NCBI GenBank assembly: GCA_018064165.1 | Contig: JAGOZV010000039.1 | Location: 1-5,929 of the forward strand | From: Candidatus Saccharimonadota bacterium | GTDB taxonomy: Bacteria; Patescibacteriota; Saccharimonadia; Saccharimonadales; Saccharimonadaceae | Length of the DNA stretch: 5,929 bases | Direction of reading: 5' to 3' | The notes under the pieces: model-generated | The model's database searches: none | What the model was told of the DNA's origin: nothing | What the model saw: the letters and a program-made list of their open reading frames with translations, nothing else | Position numbers and translations under genes: made by a program | In this document: positions 1 to 5,759 of the stretch, piece after piece | Layout: the number at the start of each line of letters is the position of its first letter | How positions within the stretch are numbered: position 1 is the first letter of the stretch

Positions 1-1
1 T

Positions 2-151
2 AATCAAGGAAATAGGGGTGGATATTGGTCTTCAACCCAAAGTTCAGTAACTAATGCGTTTCTTCTAGGTTTTTACAATACAGAGTCTACGCCCGTTAGC
101 TATAACGATGGAAAATACGGTGGTTTCGCTGTTCGTTGTGTTGCGCAATAA
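2..151 (+). CDS. C-terminal end of a FISUMP-domain secreted/surface protein (5' partial)
   Basis: Reading from base 2 gives 49 codons ending in TAA at 149-151; the start lies before the window. The translated tail contains GGYWSST near its beginning, an AFLLGFYN stretch, and ends GGFAVRCVAQ. The spacing of YWSST, a short strand, and a final G-F-(S/A)-V-R-C-V is the known C-terminal signature of the Fibrobacter succinogenes major paralogous (FISUMP) domain, which occurs in secreted or pilin-like surface proteins of several bacteria including Patescibacteria. The role is probably extracellular or cell-surface; the substrate is unknown. Only the end of the domain is visible, so a signal peptide, prepilin leader or repeats cannot be judged. 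It is followed by a 65-bp gap holding the uvrB promoter, so it is not obviously co-transcribed with uvrB. The coding frame is very likely; the family call is by motif recognition only. Confidence 0.75.
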   Translation, partial: NQGNRGGYWSSTQSSVTNAFLLGFYNTESTPVSYNDGKYGGFAVRCVAQ

Positions 152-201
152 ATCATTTAAAAACCACCCCTTCAACAGTCAAGATGCAAGATGGCTTTTA
201 G

Positions 202-210
202 TGTTATAAT
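202..210 (+). promoter_or_regulatory. Extended -10 promoter of uvrB, predicted leaderless
   Basis: TGTTATAAT is a perfect TATAAT box (205-210) with an upstream TG extension (202-203). Counting the last T as -7 puts +1 at base 217, which is the A of the uvrB ATG, so the transcript should have no 5' leader. No good -35 hexamer is found at 16-18 bp spacing (182-187 reads AGATGC), as is common for extended -10 promoters. No Shine-Dalgarno sequence precedes the ATG, and no LexA-type palindrome (E. coli or B. subtilis consensus) is visible in the gap, so damage induction is not supported by the sequence. Confidence 0.8.
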
Positions 211-216
211 AGCTCA

Positions 217-2193
217 ATGACAGCAGTGCTAAACCCATTCAAGCTTAATTCTACTTATCGGCCTACTGGCGATCAGCCAACGGCCATAAGCACTCTTATA
301 AATGGATTAGAAAATGGTGAGAAAGAACAGACACTGCTAGGTGTTACTGGCAGTGGTAAAACCTTCACTATGGCCAATGTTATTCAAAACCGTCAGGTGC
401 CAACGTTGGTGCTGGCACACAATAAAACTTTGGCGGCGCAGCTTTATAGCGAATTCAAGCAATTTTTTCCCGAAAACGAGGTTCATTATTTTGTTTCGTA
501 TTTTGATTATTATCAACCGGAAGCATATATTGCCAGTAGTGACACCTATATTGAAAAAGATAGCAAAATCAATGAAGAGATCGACCGATTGCGTCATGCG
601 GCTACGAGTGCGCTTTTAACGCGTCGCGATACAATAATTGTAGCGAGTGTTAGCTGTATTTATGGCATTGGGTCGCCATCCGATTATCAAGAAATGTCTA
701 TTATGGTGAAAAAAGGCGAAAAACGTCGTCAAGACAAATTTTTGCGTTGGTTAAGTGACATTCAGTATCAGCGAAACGACATAGATTTTCATCGTGGAAC
801 TTTTCGCGTTAAGGGTGATGTTGTAGATATTATGCCGGCAGGTAGCGATTACGCTTATAGAATAGAATTTTTTGGTGATGAAATAGATCGCATTACCACA
901 ATAGACCCGTTAACTGGTGAGATTTTAGCCGAACCAAATTCAATAAATATTTTTCCTAGTAGCCACTATGTCACACCTAAAGCTAAGGTGGAAAGGGCAG
1001 TAGAGCAAATTAAGCACGAGTATGAAGAGCGAATGGAATATTTTGAATCTAATAACAAATTGCTTGAAGCGCAACGCTTAGCTGGCAGAACCAAATACGA
1101 TATTGAAATGCTTGAAGAAACTGGTTTTGTAAAGGGCATTGAAAATTATAGTCGTTATTTAACAAATCGGGCGCCAGGCGAGCAGCCGGCCACCTTGATG
1201 GATTATTTCCCAGACGATTTTCTTTTAATTGTAGATGAAAGCCACATGACATTACCTCAGGTTAGGGGAATGTACAATGGCGATCGGGCGCGTAAAGAAA
1301 CTTTAGTGGAACATGGTTTTCGTTTGCCAAGCGCGCTAGATAATCGTCCTTTAAAATTTGAAGAATTTTATAATCATATCAATCAAGTGATTTATGTTTC
1401 AGCCACGCCGGGTGATTTTGAATTAAAAAATAGTCCAGCGCCGGCTCAGCAGGTAATTCGCCCAACCGGTTTGCTTGACCCTGAAATTGAACTTCGACCT
1501 TCGGAAGGGCAAGTAGATGATTTGATTGAAGAAATTAAACAGCGTGTGTCTAAAAACGAGCGCGTGCTTGTTACCACGTTAACAAAGCGTATGTCAGAAG
1601 ATTTATCGGAGTTTTTGGTTGAATCGGGTGTAAAGACAGCCTATATTCATAGCGATGTAGACACGCTGGAACGGTCGGATATCCTGCGCGATTTGCGGGC
1701 TGGCGTTTATGATGTTTTAGTGGGAATTAACCTGTTAAGGGAAGGGTTAGATTTACCCGAAGTCAGTTTGGTGGCAATTATTGATGCAGATAAAGAAGGC
1801 TTTTTGCGTAGTGAAAGTGCGTTGATTCAAACTATTGGCCGCGCCGCTCGTCACGAGCACGGTAAAGTAATAATGTATGCCGATAAAACCACAGGAAGTA
1901 TGGCGCGAGCTATCGACGAGACAAACCGTCGTCGCGAAATTCAAAATGCTTACAACAAAGAGCATAACATCACGCCTACAAGTGTGGCAAAGGGAATAGA
2001 CGAAGGCTTGCGCGCCATTATCCCAAAGAAAGATGAAGAGCCAAAAATAAATTACAAAAAGATTCCAAAACACGAATATCCTGGTTTGATCCGTGATTTA
2101 ACTGGACAAATGGAATTAGCCAGCGCCAATCTGGAATTTGAAAAAGCCGCCGAGCTACGTGATTTGATTAAAGAAATTAAGCAAAATATGTAA
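217..2193 (+). CDS. uvrB: UvrABC excinuclease subunit B
   Basis: This is the damage-verifying, ATP-dependent helicase-like subunit of bacterial nucleotide excision repair. It receives the lesion from UvrA, opens the strands with its beta-hairpin, and then recruits UvrC for incision. The 658-residue length is normal for the family. Visible motifs in order: Walker A GVTGSGKT at residues 42-49 (Lys48); the aromatic beta-hairpin region YFVSYFDYYQPEAY from residue 91; the IEKD and ASVSCIYGIG segments of domain 1; Walker B DESH at 340-343; motif V around GINLLREGLDLPE from residue 503; motif VI QTIGRAAR at 538-545 with the arginine finger region; and a C-terminal UVR motif (roughly residues 622-658, LEFEKAAELRD), which binds UvrC. 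The ATG at 217 lies directly at the predicted transcription start, and the N-terminal sequence (NPFKL...YRPTGDQPTAI) matches the usual UvrB start, so no longer start is needed. It appears monocistronic: a new promoter follows. uvrA and uvrC are not in the window. Nothing indicates loss of function. Confidence 0.98.
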   Translation: MTAVLNPFKLNSTYRPTGDQPTAISTLINGLENGEKEQTLLGVTGSGKTFTMANVIQNRQVPTLVLAHNKTLAAQLYSEFKQFFPENEVHYFVSYFDYYQPEAYIASSDTYIEKDSKINEEIDRLRHAATSALLTRRDTIIVASVSCIYGIGSPSDYQEMSIMVKKGEKRRQDKFLRWLSDIQYQRNDIDFHRGTFRVKGDVVDIMPAGSDYAYRIEFFGDEIDRITTIDPLTGEILAEPNSINIFPSSHYVTPKAKVERAVEQIKHEYEERMEYFESNNKLLEAQRLAGRTKYDIEMLEETGFVKGIENYSRYLTNRAPGEQPATLMDYFPDDFLLIVDESHMTLPQVRGMYNGDRARKETLVEHGFRLPSALDNRPLKFEEFYNHINQVIYVSATPGDFELKNSPAPAQQVIRPTGLLDPEIELRPSEGQVDDLIEEIKQRVSKNERVLVTTLTKRMSEDLSEFLVESGVKTAYIHSDVDTLERSDILRDLRAGVYDVLVGINLLREGLDLPEVSLVAIIDADKEGFLRSESALIQTIGRAARHEHGKVIMYADKTTGSMARAIDETNRRREIQNAYNKEHNITPTSVAKGIDEGLRAIIPKKDEEPKINYKKIPKHEYPGLIRDLTGQMELASANLEFEKAAELRDLIKEIKQNM

Positions 2194-2196
2194 CAT

Positions 2197-2225
2197 TTTA
2201 CCTCTAACTCGGACAGTGGTATAAT
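2197..2225 (+). promoter_or_regulatory. Extended -10 promoter of the gatC operon, leaderless or near-leaderless
   Basis: TGGTATAAT at 2217-2225 is a perfect -10 box (2220-2225) with a TG extension. TTTACC at 2197-2202 is a weak -35 candidate (4 of 6 matches to TTGACA) at a 17-bp spacer. The default +1 falls at about base 2232, two bases before the gatC ATG at 2234; if a purine is preferred, the start could be the A of the ATG itself. No Shine-Dalgarno sequence fits between the box and the ATG. The core AGTGnTATAATAG (2215-2227) is the same as upstream of uvrB (200-212) apart from the n. It lies in the 40-bp gap after uvrB, in which no terminator hairpin is seen, so some read-through from uvrB is possible. 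Confidence 0.8.
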
Positions 2226-2233
2226 AGATATTT

Positions 2234-2524
2234 ATGGTAGAAGTTTCAAAAGAGGAAATTATTAAGCTCGCTAAAATGAGCGGTATTGAGCTAGAAAAAA
2301 ACGAAGCCTCCGAGCTTCAGCAAGATATAATTAAAATTTTAGATTACGTGAATCAATTAAACGAACTAGACGTAGAAAACGTCCAGCCAACTTATCAGGT
2401 AACTGATTTAAAGAATGTATGGCGAGAGGATGTAGTGCAAGAAAGTCCGGCTTCAAAGGAAGTTCTATTAAACTTAGCTCCTGAAAATAAAGATAATTCA
2501 GTAAAGGTGCCAAAGGTATTATAA
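2234..2524 (+). CDS. gatC: Asp-tRNA(Asn)/Glu-tRNA(Gln) amidotransferase subunit C
   Basis: GatC is the small structural subunit that wraps around the GatA-GatB interface and stabilises the GatCAB amidotransferase in the cytoplasm. The 96-residue length is typical. Family hallmarks visible: an N-terminal helix with EEIIKLAKMSGIEL (residues 7-20), the ILDYVNQLNELDVENVQPTY block (about 35-54), then DLKNVWRED (around 58-66), and the end KVPKVL, which is the usual C-terminal tail. The ATG at 2234 gives the standard N-terminus and lies 8 bases after the -10 box. The stop TAA (2522-2524) shares its last base with the gatA ATG, giving a TAATG junction suited to translational coupling. First gene of the operon gatC-gatA-HEPN-like-gatB-galU. 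Confidence 0.96.
   Translation: MVEVSKEEIIKLAKMSGIELEKNEASELQQDIIKILDYVNQLNELDVENVQPTYQVTDLKNVWREDVVQESPASKEVLLNLAPENKDNSVKVPKVL
2512..2516 (+). promoter_or_regulatory. Shine-Dalgarno-like AAAGG for gatA
   Basis: AAAGG inside the end of gatC lies 7 bases before the gatA ATG at 2524. It is only a partial match to AAGGAGG, but spacing is right, and it works together with the 1-base TAATG overlap that allows reinitiation after gatC. Confidence 0.5.
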
Positions 2525-3900
2525 TGATTACTATTTCAAATTATTTAAATAAAAGTGCCACGCAAAATGTTAAAGACGCTATAAAAAAAGCTAAAGAGGC
2601 AAAAGACTATAATACGTTAATTTCGTTAACTGAAGAGCGTGCGCTAGAGCGAGCAAAGTTAGTAGATGAAGGAAAGATAACTGGTGTGTTAGCTGGTGTT
2701 CCATTTATTATTAAAGATAATTTTTTGGCGTTTGGTAGTGATACTACGGCTGGCAGTCATATTCTTGAAGGTTTTGTAGCGCCGTATCAGGCAACCGCTG
2801 TAGAAAAACTAGAAGCAGAGGGAGCAATTGCAATTGGCAAAGCTAACCTAGATTCTTTCGCTCACGGTGGTAGCACCGAAAATTCAGCATTCGGAGTAAC
2901 TAAAAATGCCTATGATAAATCTCGTGTAGCGGGTGGAAGCTCGGGTGGTTCTGCAGCATCAGTTGCACTTGGTATTGTGCCGTTTGCCCTTGGTTCTGAC
3001 ACCGGTGGGTCTATTCGTCAACCAGCTAGTTTCAATGGGGTAGTTGGGGTAAAACCCACATATGGCATGGTTAGCCGCTATGGCGTTGTTGGCATGGCTA
3101 GTAGCACCGATACAATTGGCGTGTTCACTACAAATTCTGCCGATGCCGAACTAATAATGGATGTTATTTCTGGCCAAGATCAGTCCGACATGACTACATT
3201 ACCAAATTATTTTAAACCAATTTCTGGCGAAGTTAAAAAACCACTAAAAATTGGAGTAGTTAAAGAATTTATGGACGAAAGCGTAAACGCTGAAGTTCGT
3301 GAAAAAGTTAATGCATACATTGAAAAATTGCGTAGCGAGGGAAATGAAATCTCGGAAGTAAGCTTGCCAACTGTAAAATACGCTGTAGCAATTTATTATA
3401 TTGTGGTCTCGGCTGAACTAAGTAGTAATATGGCTCGCTACGATGGCATTCGTTATGGCAAACGCAGTAAAAATGCTAAAAATTTGTCCGAAATTTACGA
3501 AAAAACCCGTGGGGAAAACTTAGAGAAAGAAAACAAACGTCGTATTATTATGGGAAGTTTTGTTCTTTCAAGTGGCTTTTTTGATGCATATTATCTTAAG
3601 GCTCAAAAAGCTCGTACCATTTTAATAAATGAATTTAATGAAGCCTTCAAAAACCATGACATTCTAATTGGGCCCGTTTCGCCAACTCCTGCATTTAAAA
3701 TAGGCGAGCGCATTAACGATCCAATTCAAATGTATTTGGCCGACATTATGACAGCACCAGCTTCACTTGCTGGCATGCCTTCTATAAGCGTTCCGGCGGG
3801 CAACACAGAAGCAGGATTGCCAGTAGGCGTTCAGCTAATTGGCCCTCGCCAGTCCGATGCGTTACTTCTTGCGGTAGCCAAAAAGGTGGAGGAAAAATAA
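2524..3900 (+). CDS. gatA: Asp-tRNA(Asn)/Glu-tRNA(Gln) amidotransferase subunit A (amidase)
   Basis: GatA hydrolyses glutamine and sends the ammonia to GatB, where misacylated Glu-tRNA(Gln) (and often Asp-tRNA(Asn)) is amidated. It belongs to the amidase signature family. The Ser-cisSer-Lys triad can be placed: Lys64 in PFIIKDN, cis-Ser139 in GGSSGGSAA (137-145), and nucleophile Ser163 in SDTGGSIRQPASF. The spacings (75 and 24 residues) match those in S. aureus GatA (79/154/178). Other family blocks are STENSAFGVTKN, GVKPTYGMVSRYG, ARYDGIRYG, GFFDAYYLKAQKAR and GLPVGVQLIGP. At 458 residues it is somewhat shorter than the usual ~485: about 15 residues are missing before the catalytic Lys, and the C-terminus stops soon after the LLLAVAKKVEEK helix. 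This looks like compaction rather than damage, since the core is intact. It overlaps gatC by 1 base and abuts the next gene with no gap. Confidence 0.97.
   Translation: MITISNYLNKSATQNVKDAIKKAKEAKDYNTLISLTEERALERAKLVDEGKITGVLAGVPFIIKDNFLAFGSDTTAGSHILEGFVAPYQATAVEKLEAEGAIAIGKANLDSFAHGGSTENSAFGVTKNAYDKSRVAGGSSGGSAASVALGIVPFALGSDTGGSIRQPASFNGVVGVKPTYGMVSRYGVVGMASSTDTIGVFTTNSADAELIMDVISGQDQSDMTTLPNYFKPISGEVKKPLKIGVVKEFMDESVNAEVREKVNAYIEKLRSEGNEISEVSLPTVKYAVAIYYIVVSAELSSNMARYDGIRYGKRSKNAKNLSEIYEKTRGENLEKENKRRIIMGSFVLSSGFFDAYYLKAQKARTILINEFNEAFKNHDILIGPVSPTPAFKIGERINDPIQMYLADIMTAPASLAGMPSISVPAGNTEAGLPVGVQLIGPRQSDALLLAVAKKVEEK
3888..3892 (+). promoter_or_regulatory. Strong Shine-Dalgarno (GGAGG) for the HEPN-like gene
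   Basis: GGAGG, within the last codons of gatA, sits 8 bases before the ATG at 3901. It is the best ribosome binding site in the window and supports real translation of the small gene and the choice of this start. Confidence 0.85.
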
Positions 3901-4320
3901 ATGAAAATTGAAATTATATTTTTCTTTGCTGCAATTTTAATTGTGGGCGCGTTCCTTCTTATAATTATTGAAATTTCAAAAAAGCAAACCAAAAAAATTG
4001 ATATAGAAAAATACCGTGTTAAATGGCTTGAAATTCAAAATCAAATTAATCGCGATAATAATCAGGCAAATGCGTTAGCAATTTTGAATGCAGACAAATT
4101 ATTAGATCATTGTCTTAAAGATCTAGGCTACAGCGGTTTAACCATGGCCGAAAGATTAAAGGGCGTTAACAGAAAACTTTCAGATAAACCTGAAGTTTGG
4201 CGTGCCCATAAACTTCGTAATCAGGTTGCCCATGAAATTGATATGCAAATTTCTTACGACCAAGCGCGCTGGGCAATTAAGGTCTATAAAAAAGCATTAA
4301 AAGAATTAGGAGCTATTTAA
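3901..4320 (+). CDS. Membrane-anchored small protein with HEPN-like RNxxAH motif, embedded in the gat operon
   Basis: Not a known Gat subunit; I do not recognise a named gene. The 139-residue product has one N-terminal hydrophobic segment (about residues 5-25, IIFFFAAILIVGAFLLIIIEI) followed at once by a Lys-rich stretch (K27, K28, K31, K32), which by the positive-inside rule predicts N-out and a cytoplasmic C-terminal domain. That domain looks all-helical: a helix from Y38 to about N50, one with AILNADKLLDHCLKDLGY (60-77), a TMAERLK segment (81-87), then AHKLRNQVAHEID (102-114) and a final helix (about 119-136). The R106-N107-x3-H111 motif is the R-x4-H signature of HEPN domains, in the expected penultimate helix. 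HEPN proteins include RNases and nucleotidyltransferase partners. From memory, soluble or anchored proteins with ADKLLD, GY-G-TM-ERLK and AHK-RN-AH blocks are common in Patescibacteria. Zero gap from gatA and a 1-base overlap with gatB imply co-translation with the amidotransferase. A role in tRNA handling or membrane tethering is only inference. Confidence 0.9.
   Translation: MKIEIIFFFAAILIVGAFLLIIIEISKKQTKKIDIEKYRVKWLEIQNQINRDNNQANALAILNADKLLDHCLKDLGYSGLTMAERLKGVNRKLSDKPEVWRAHKLRNQVAHEIDMQISYDQARWAIKVYKKALKELGAI
4308..4312 (+). promoter_or_regulatory. Shine-Dalgarno (AGGAG) for gatB
   Basis: AGGAG inside the end of the HEPN-like gene, 7 bases before the gatB ATG at 4320. It fixes the gatB start and, with the TAATG overlap, suggests coupled translation. 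Confidence 0.8.
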
Positions 4321-5759
4321 TGAGTACTATCGAATACGAACCAACTATAGGTATAGAATGTCACGTCCAACTAGCAACCGACACCAAATTGTTTAGTCCG
4401 TCTAGCAACGATGCTCGTAATGCAGAACCAAACACTACAACTAACCACATAGATTTTGGTTTGCCAGGAGTTTTGCCAATTCTTAACAAAAAAGCTGTAG
4501 AACTAGCTGCTATCGCTGGAAAAGCTCTCAATTCAAAAATTGCCAACACTAGCCGATTTGATCGAAAACATTATTTTTACCCAGATTTGCCAAAAGGTTA
4601 TCAAACTACGCAAATGTACGAGCCAATTATTTTAGGCGGCTACGTAGAAGCTCCGCTAGAAGACGGATCTTTAGTAAAAGTAACATTACATCATGCTCAC
4701 CTTGAAGACGACGCAGGAAAGCTTACTCATTATGGCGACTACAGTTTAGTGGACCTTAATAGGGCAGGTACGCCATTAATTGAAATCGTGTCGAATCCCG
4801 ATATTCACTCTGCGGCAGCTGCCAAGGCTTATGCTGCAGAATTGCATCGCCTGATGGTTTTTTCAGGCGCCTCGCTAGGCGATCTGTATCACGGCAATAT
4901 GCGCTTTGACGTTAATGTGTCTGTTGCGCCAAAAGGTTCCTCTGAGCTAGGTACTCGTACAGAGGTCAAAAACTTAAATTCATTCAAAAGTATAGAAAGA
5001 GCCGCCGAGTACGAAATTAATAGACAAATCAAGTTGTTAAAAGAAGGCAAAAAAATTAAGCAAGAAACTCGTGGTTGGGACGATGCTAAACAAAAAACTG
5101 TCTCTCAGCGCTCAAAAGAAGATGCGCAAGATTATCGCTATATGCCAGACCCAGATAATCCGCCAATCATTCTTAGCGACGAAGAAATTACTGCGATGCA
5201 AAAAAATATTCCAAAACTGCCAGCATATTATCGTAATAAATGGATGTCATTAAAGTTAGATAGCTCTGTAGTTAATACGCTGCTAGATAATCGCTCACAC
5301 GCCTTATTGGTAAACGAAGTCCAAGAGACGGCGGGAGATGATTCGGCCACAAAAGCGGCGCACTGGCTTACTAGCGCGTTGGCGGCTACAAATGAGTCTT
5401 CTTCTGAAAGCTTGCCAACCATTAATCAGGTCGTAGAGCTTGCAGATATGGTTTCAAAAAACGAACTTTCTTCTACATCTGCCAAAGATATTTTTAACAA
5501 AATGAGCGACTCTAAAAAATCTCCTCGCCAACTTGCCACAGAGCTTAACCTGGTTCAAATTAGTGACACGGGTGCCATAGAGCAAATCGTTTTAGAAATA
5601 TTGGCACAGCCTTCTAGCCAAAAATCCATAGAAGATATTAAAGAGGGCAAAGAAAAAGCCATTGGCTATTTGGTAGGACAGGTAATGAAAGAGTCAAAAG
5701 GGAAGGCCAATCCCGAGATGGCTGGCAAAATCATTAAAGAGAAGATTGATGAAATATAG
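4320..5759 (+). CDS. gatB: Asp-tRNA(Asn)/Glu-tRNA(Gln) amidotransferase subunit B
   Basis: GatB binds the misacylated tRNA, activates the side-chain carboxylate with ATP (kinase step) and transfers ammonia from GatA. The 479-residue length is normal. Visible blocks: YEPTIGIECHVQL at 6-18 (Glu13, His15), AEPNTTTNHIDFGLPGVLPILNK, FDRKHYFYPDLPKGYQ, HLEDDAGKLTH (Glu129), GTPLIEIVSNPDI (Glu155), TEVKNLNSFKSIERA, QETRGWDDAKQKT and DYRYMPDPD. Glu13, His15, Glu129 and Glu155 fit the Mg-binding positions of the family. The C-terminal part (about residue 330 onward) is the helical tail and YqeY-like tRNA-binding domain, ending GKEKAIGYLVGQVMKESKGKANP. It is of the zinc-free type: KLFSPS stands where zinc-binding GatBs have a FCGC-like motif. 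Small deviations: Cys14 in the IGIECH motif, where Val/Ile is usual, and GNMRFDVNVS in place of the usual G-S-(L/M)-R-C-D-(A/V)-N. The stop TAG overlaps the next gene by 11 bases. Confidence 0.97.
   Translation: MSTIEYEPTIGIECHVQLATDTKLFSPSSNDARNAEPNTTTNHIDFGLPGVLPILNKKAVELAAIAGKALNSKIANTSRFDRKHYFYPDLPKGYQTTQMYEPIILGGYVEAPLEDGSLVKVTLHHAHLEDDAGKLTHYGDYSLVDLNRAGTPLIEIVSNPDIHSAAAAKAYAAELHRLMVFSGASLGDLYHGNMRFDVNVSVAPKGSSELGTRTEVKNLNSFKSIERAAEYEINRQIKLLKEGKKIKQETRGWDDAKQKTVSQRSKEDAQDYRYMPDPDNPPIILSDEEITAMQKNIPKLPAYYRNKWMSLKLDSSVVNTLLDNRSHALLVNEVQETAGDDSATKAAHWLTSALAATNESSSESLPTINQVVELADMVSKNELSSTSAKDIFNKMSDSKKSPRQLATELNLVQISDTGAIEQIVLEILAQPSSQKSIEDIKEGKEKAIGYLVGQVMKESKGKANPEMAGKIIKEKIDEI

Noticed and set aside
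180..193. Tandem 7-mer CAAGATG x2 just upstream of the uvrB -10 box
   Set aside because: Only two copies and no palindrome; it could be an operator but chance is as likely, and it matches no operator that I know.
152..204. Possible terminator or SOS (LexA) box between the FISUMP gene and uvrB
   Set aside because: No stable GC stem followed by a T run and no CTGT-N8-ACAG or GAAC-N4-GTTC type palindrome could be found.
341..619. 92-codon + strand frame within uvrB
   Set aside because: Out-of-frame shadow of the uvrB Walker A and beta-hairpin region, with composition unlike a real protein.
1753..2073. 106-codon open frame on the - strand inside uvrB, plus other short antisense frames in uvrB, gatC and gatB
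   Set aside because: They lie fully within strongly conserved coding sequence on the + strand, have no recognisable domains or ribosome binding sites, and are shadows of it.
2520..2525. TATAAT at the gatC/gatA junction
   Set aside because: It overlaps the TAATG stop-start and the gatA ATG itself, has no TG extension and would start transcription inside gatA; a by-product of the stop and start codons.
3901..4320. Small gene as a toxin of a HepT/MntA-like toxin-antitoxin pair
   Set aside because: No nucleotidyltransferase or other antitoxin gene is adjacent, the motif lacks the following Tyr of HepT (R-x4-H-x-Y), and the gene sits within a housekeeping operon.
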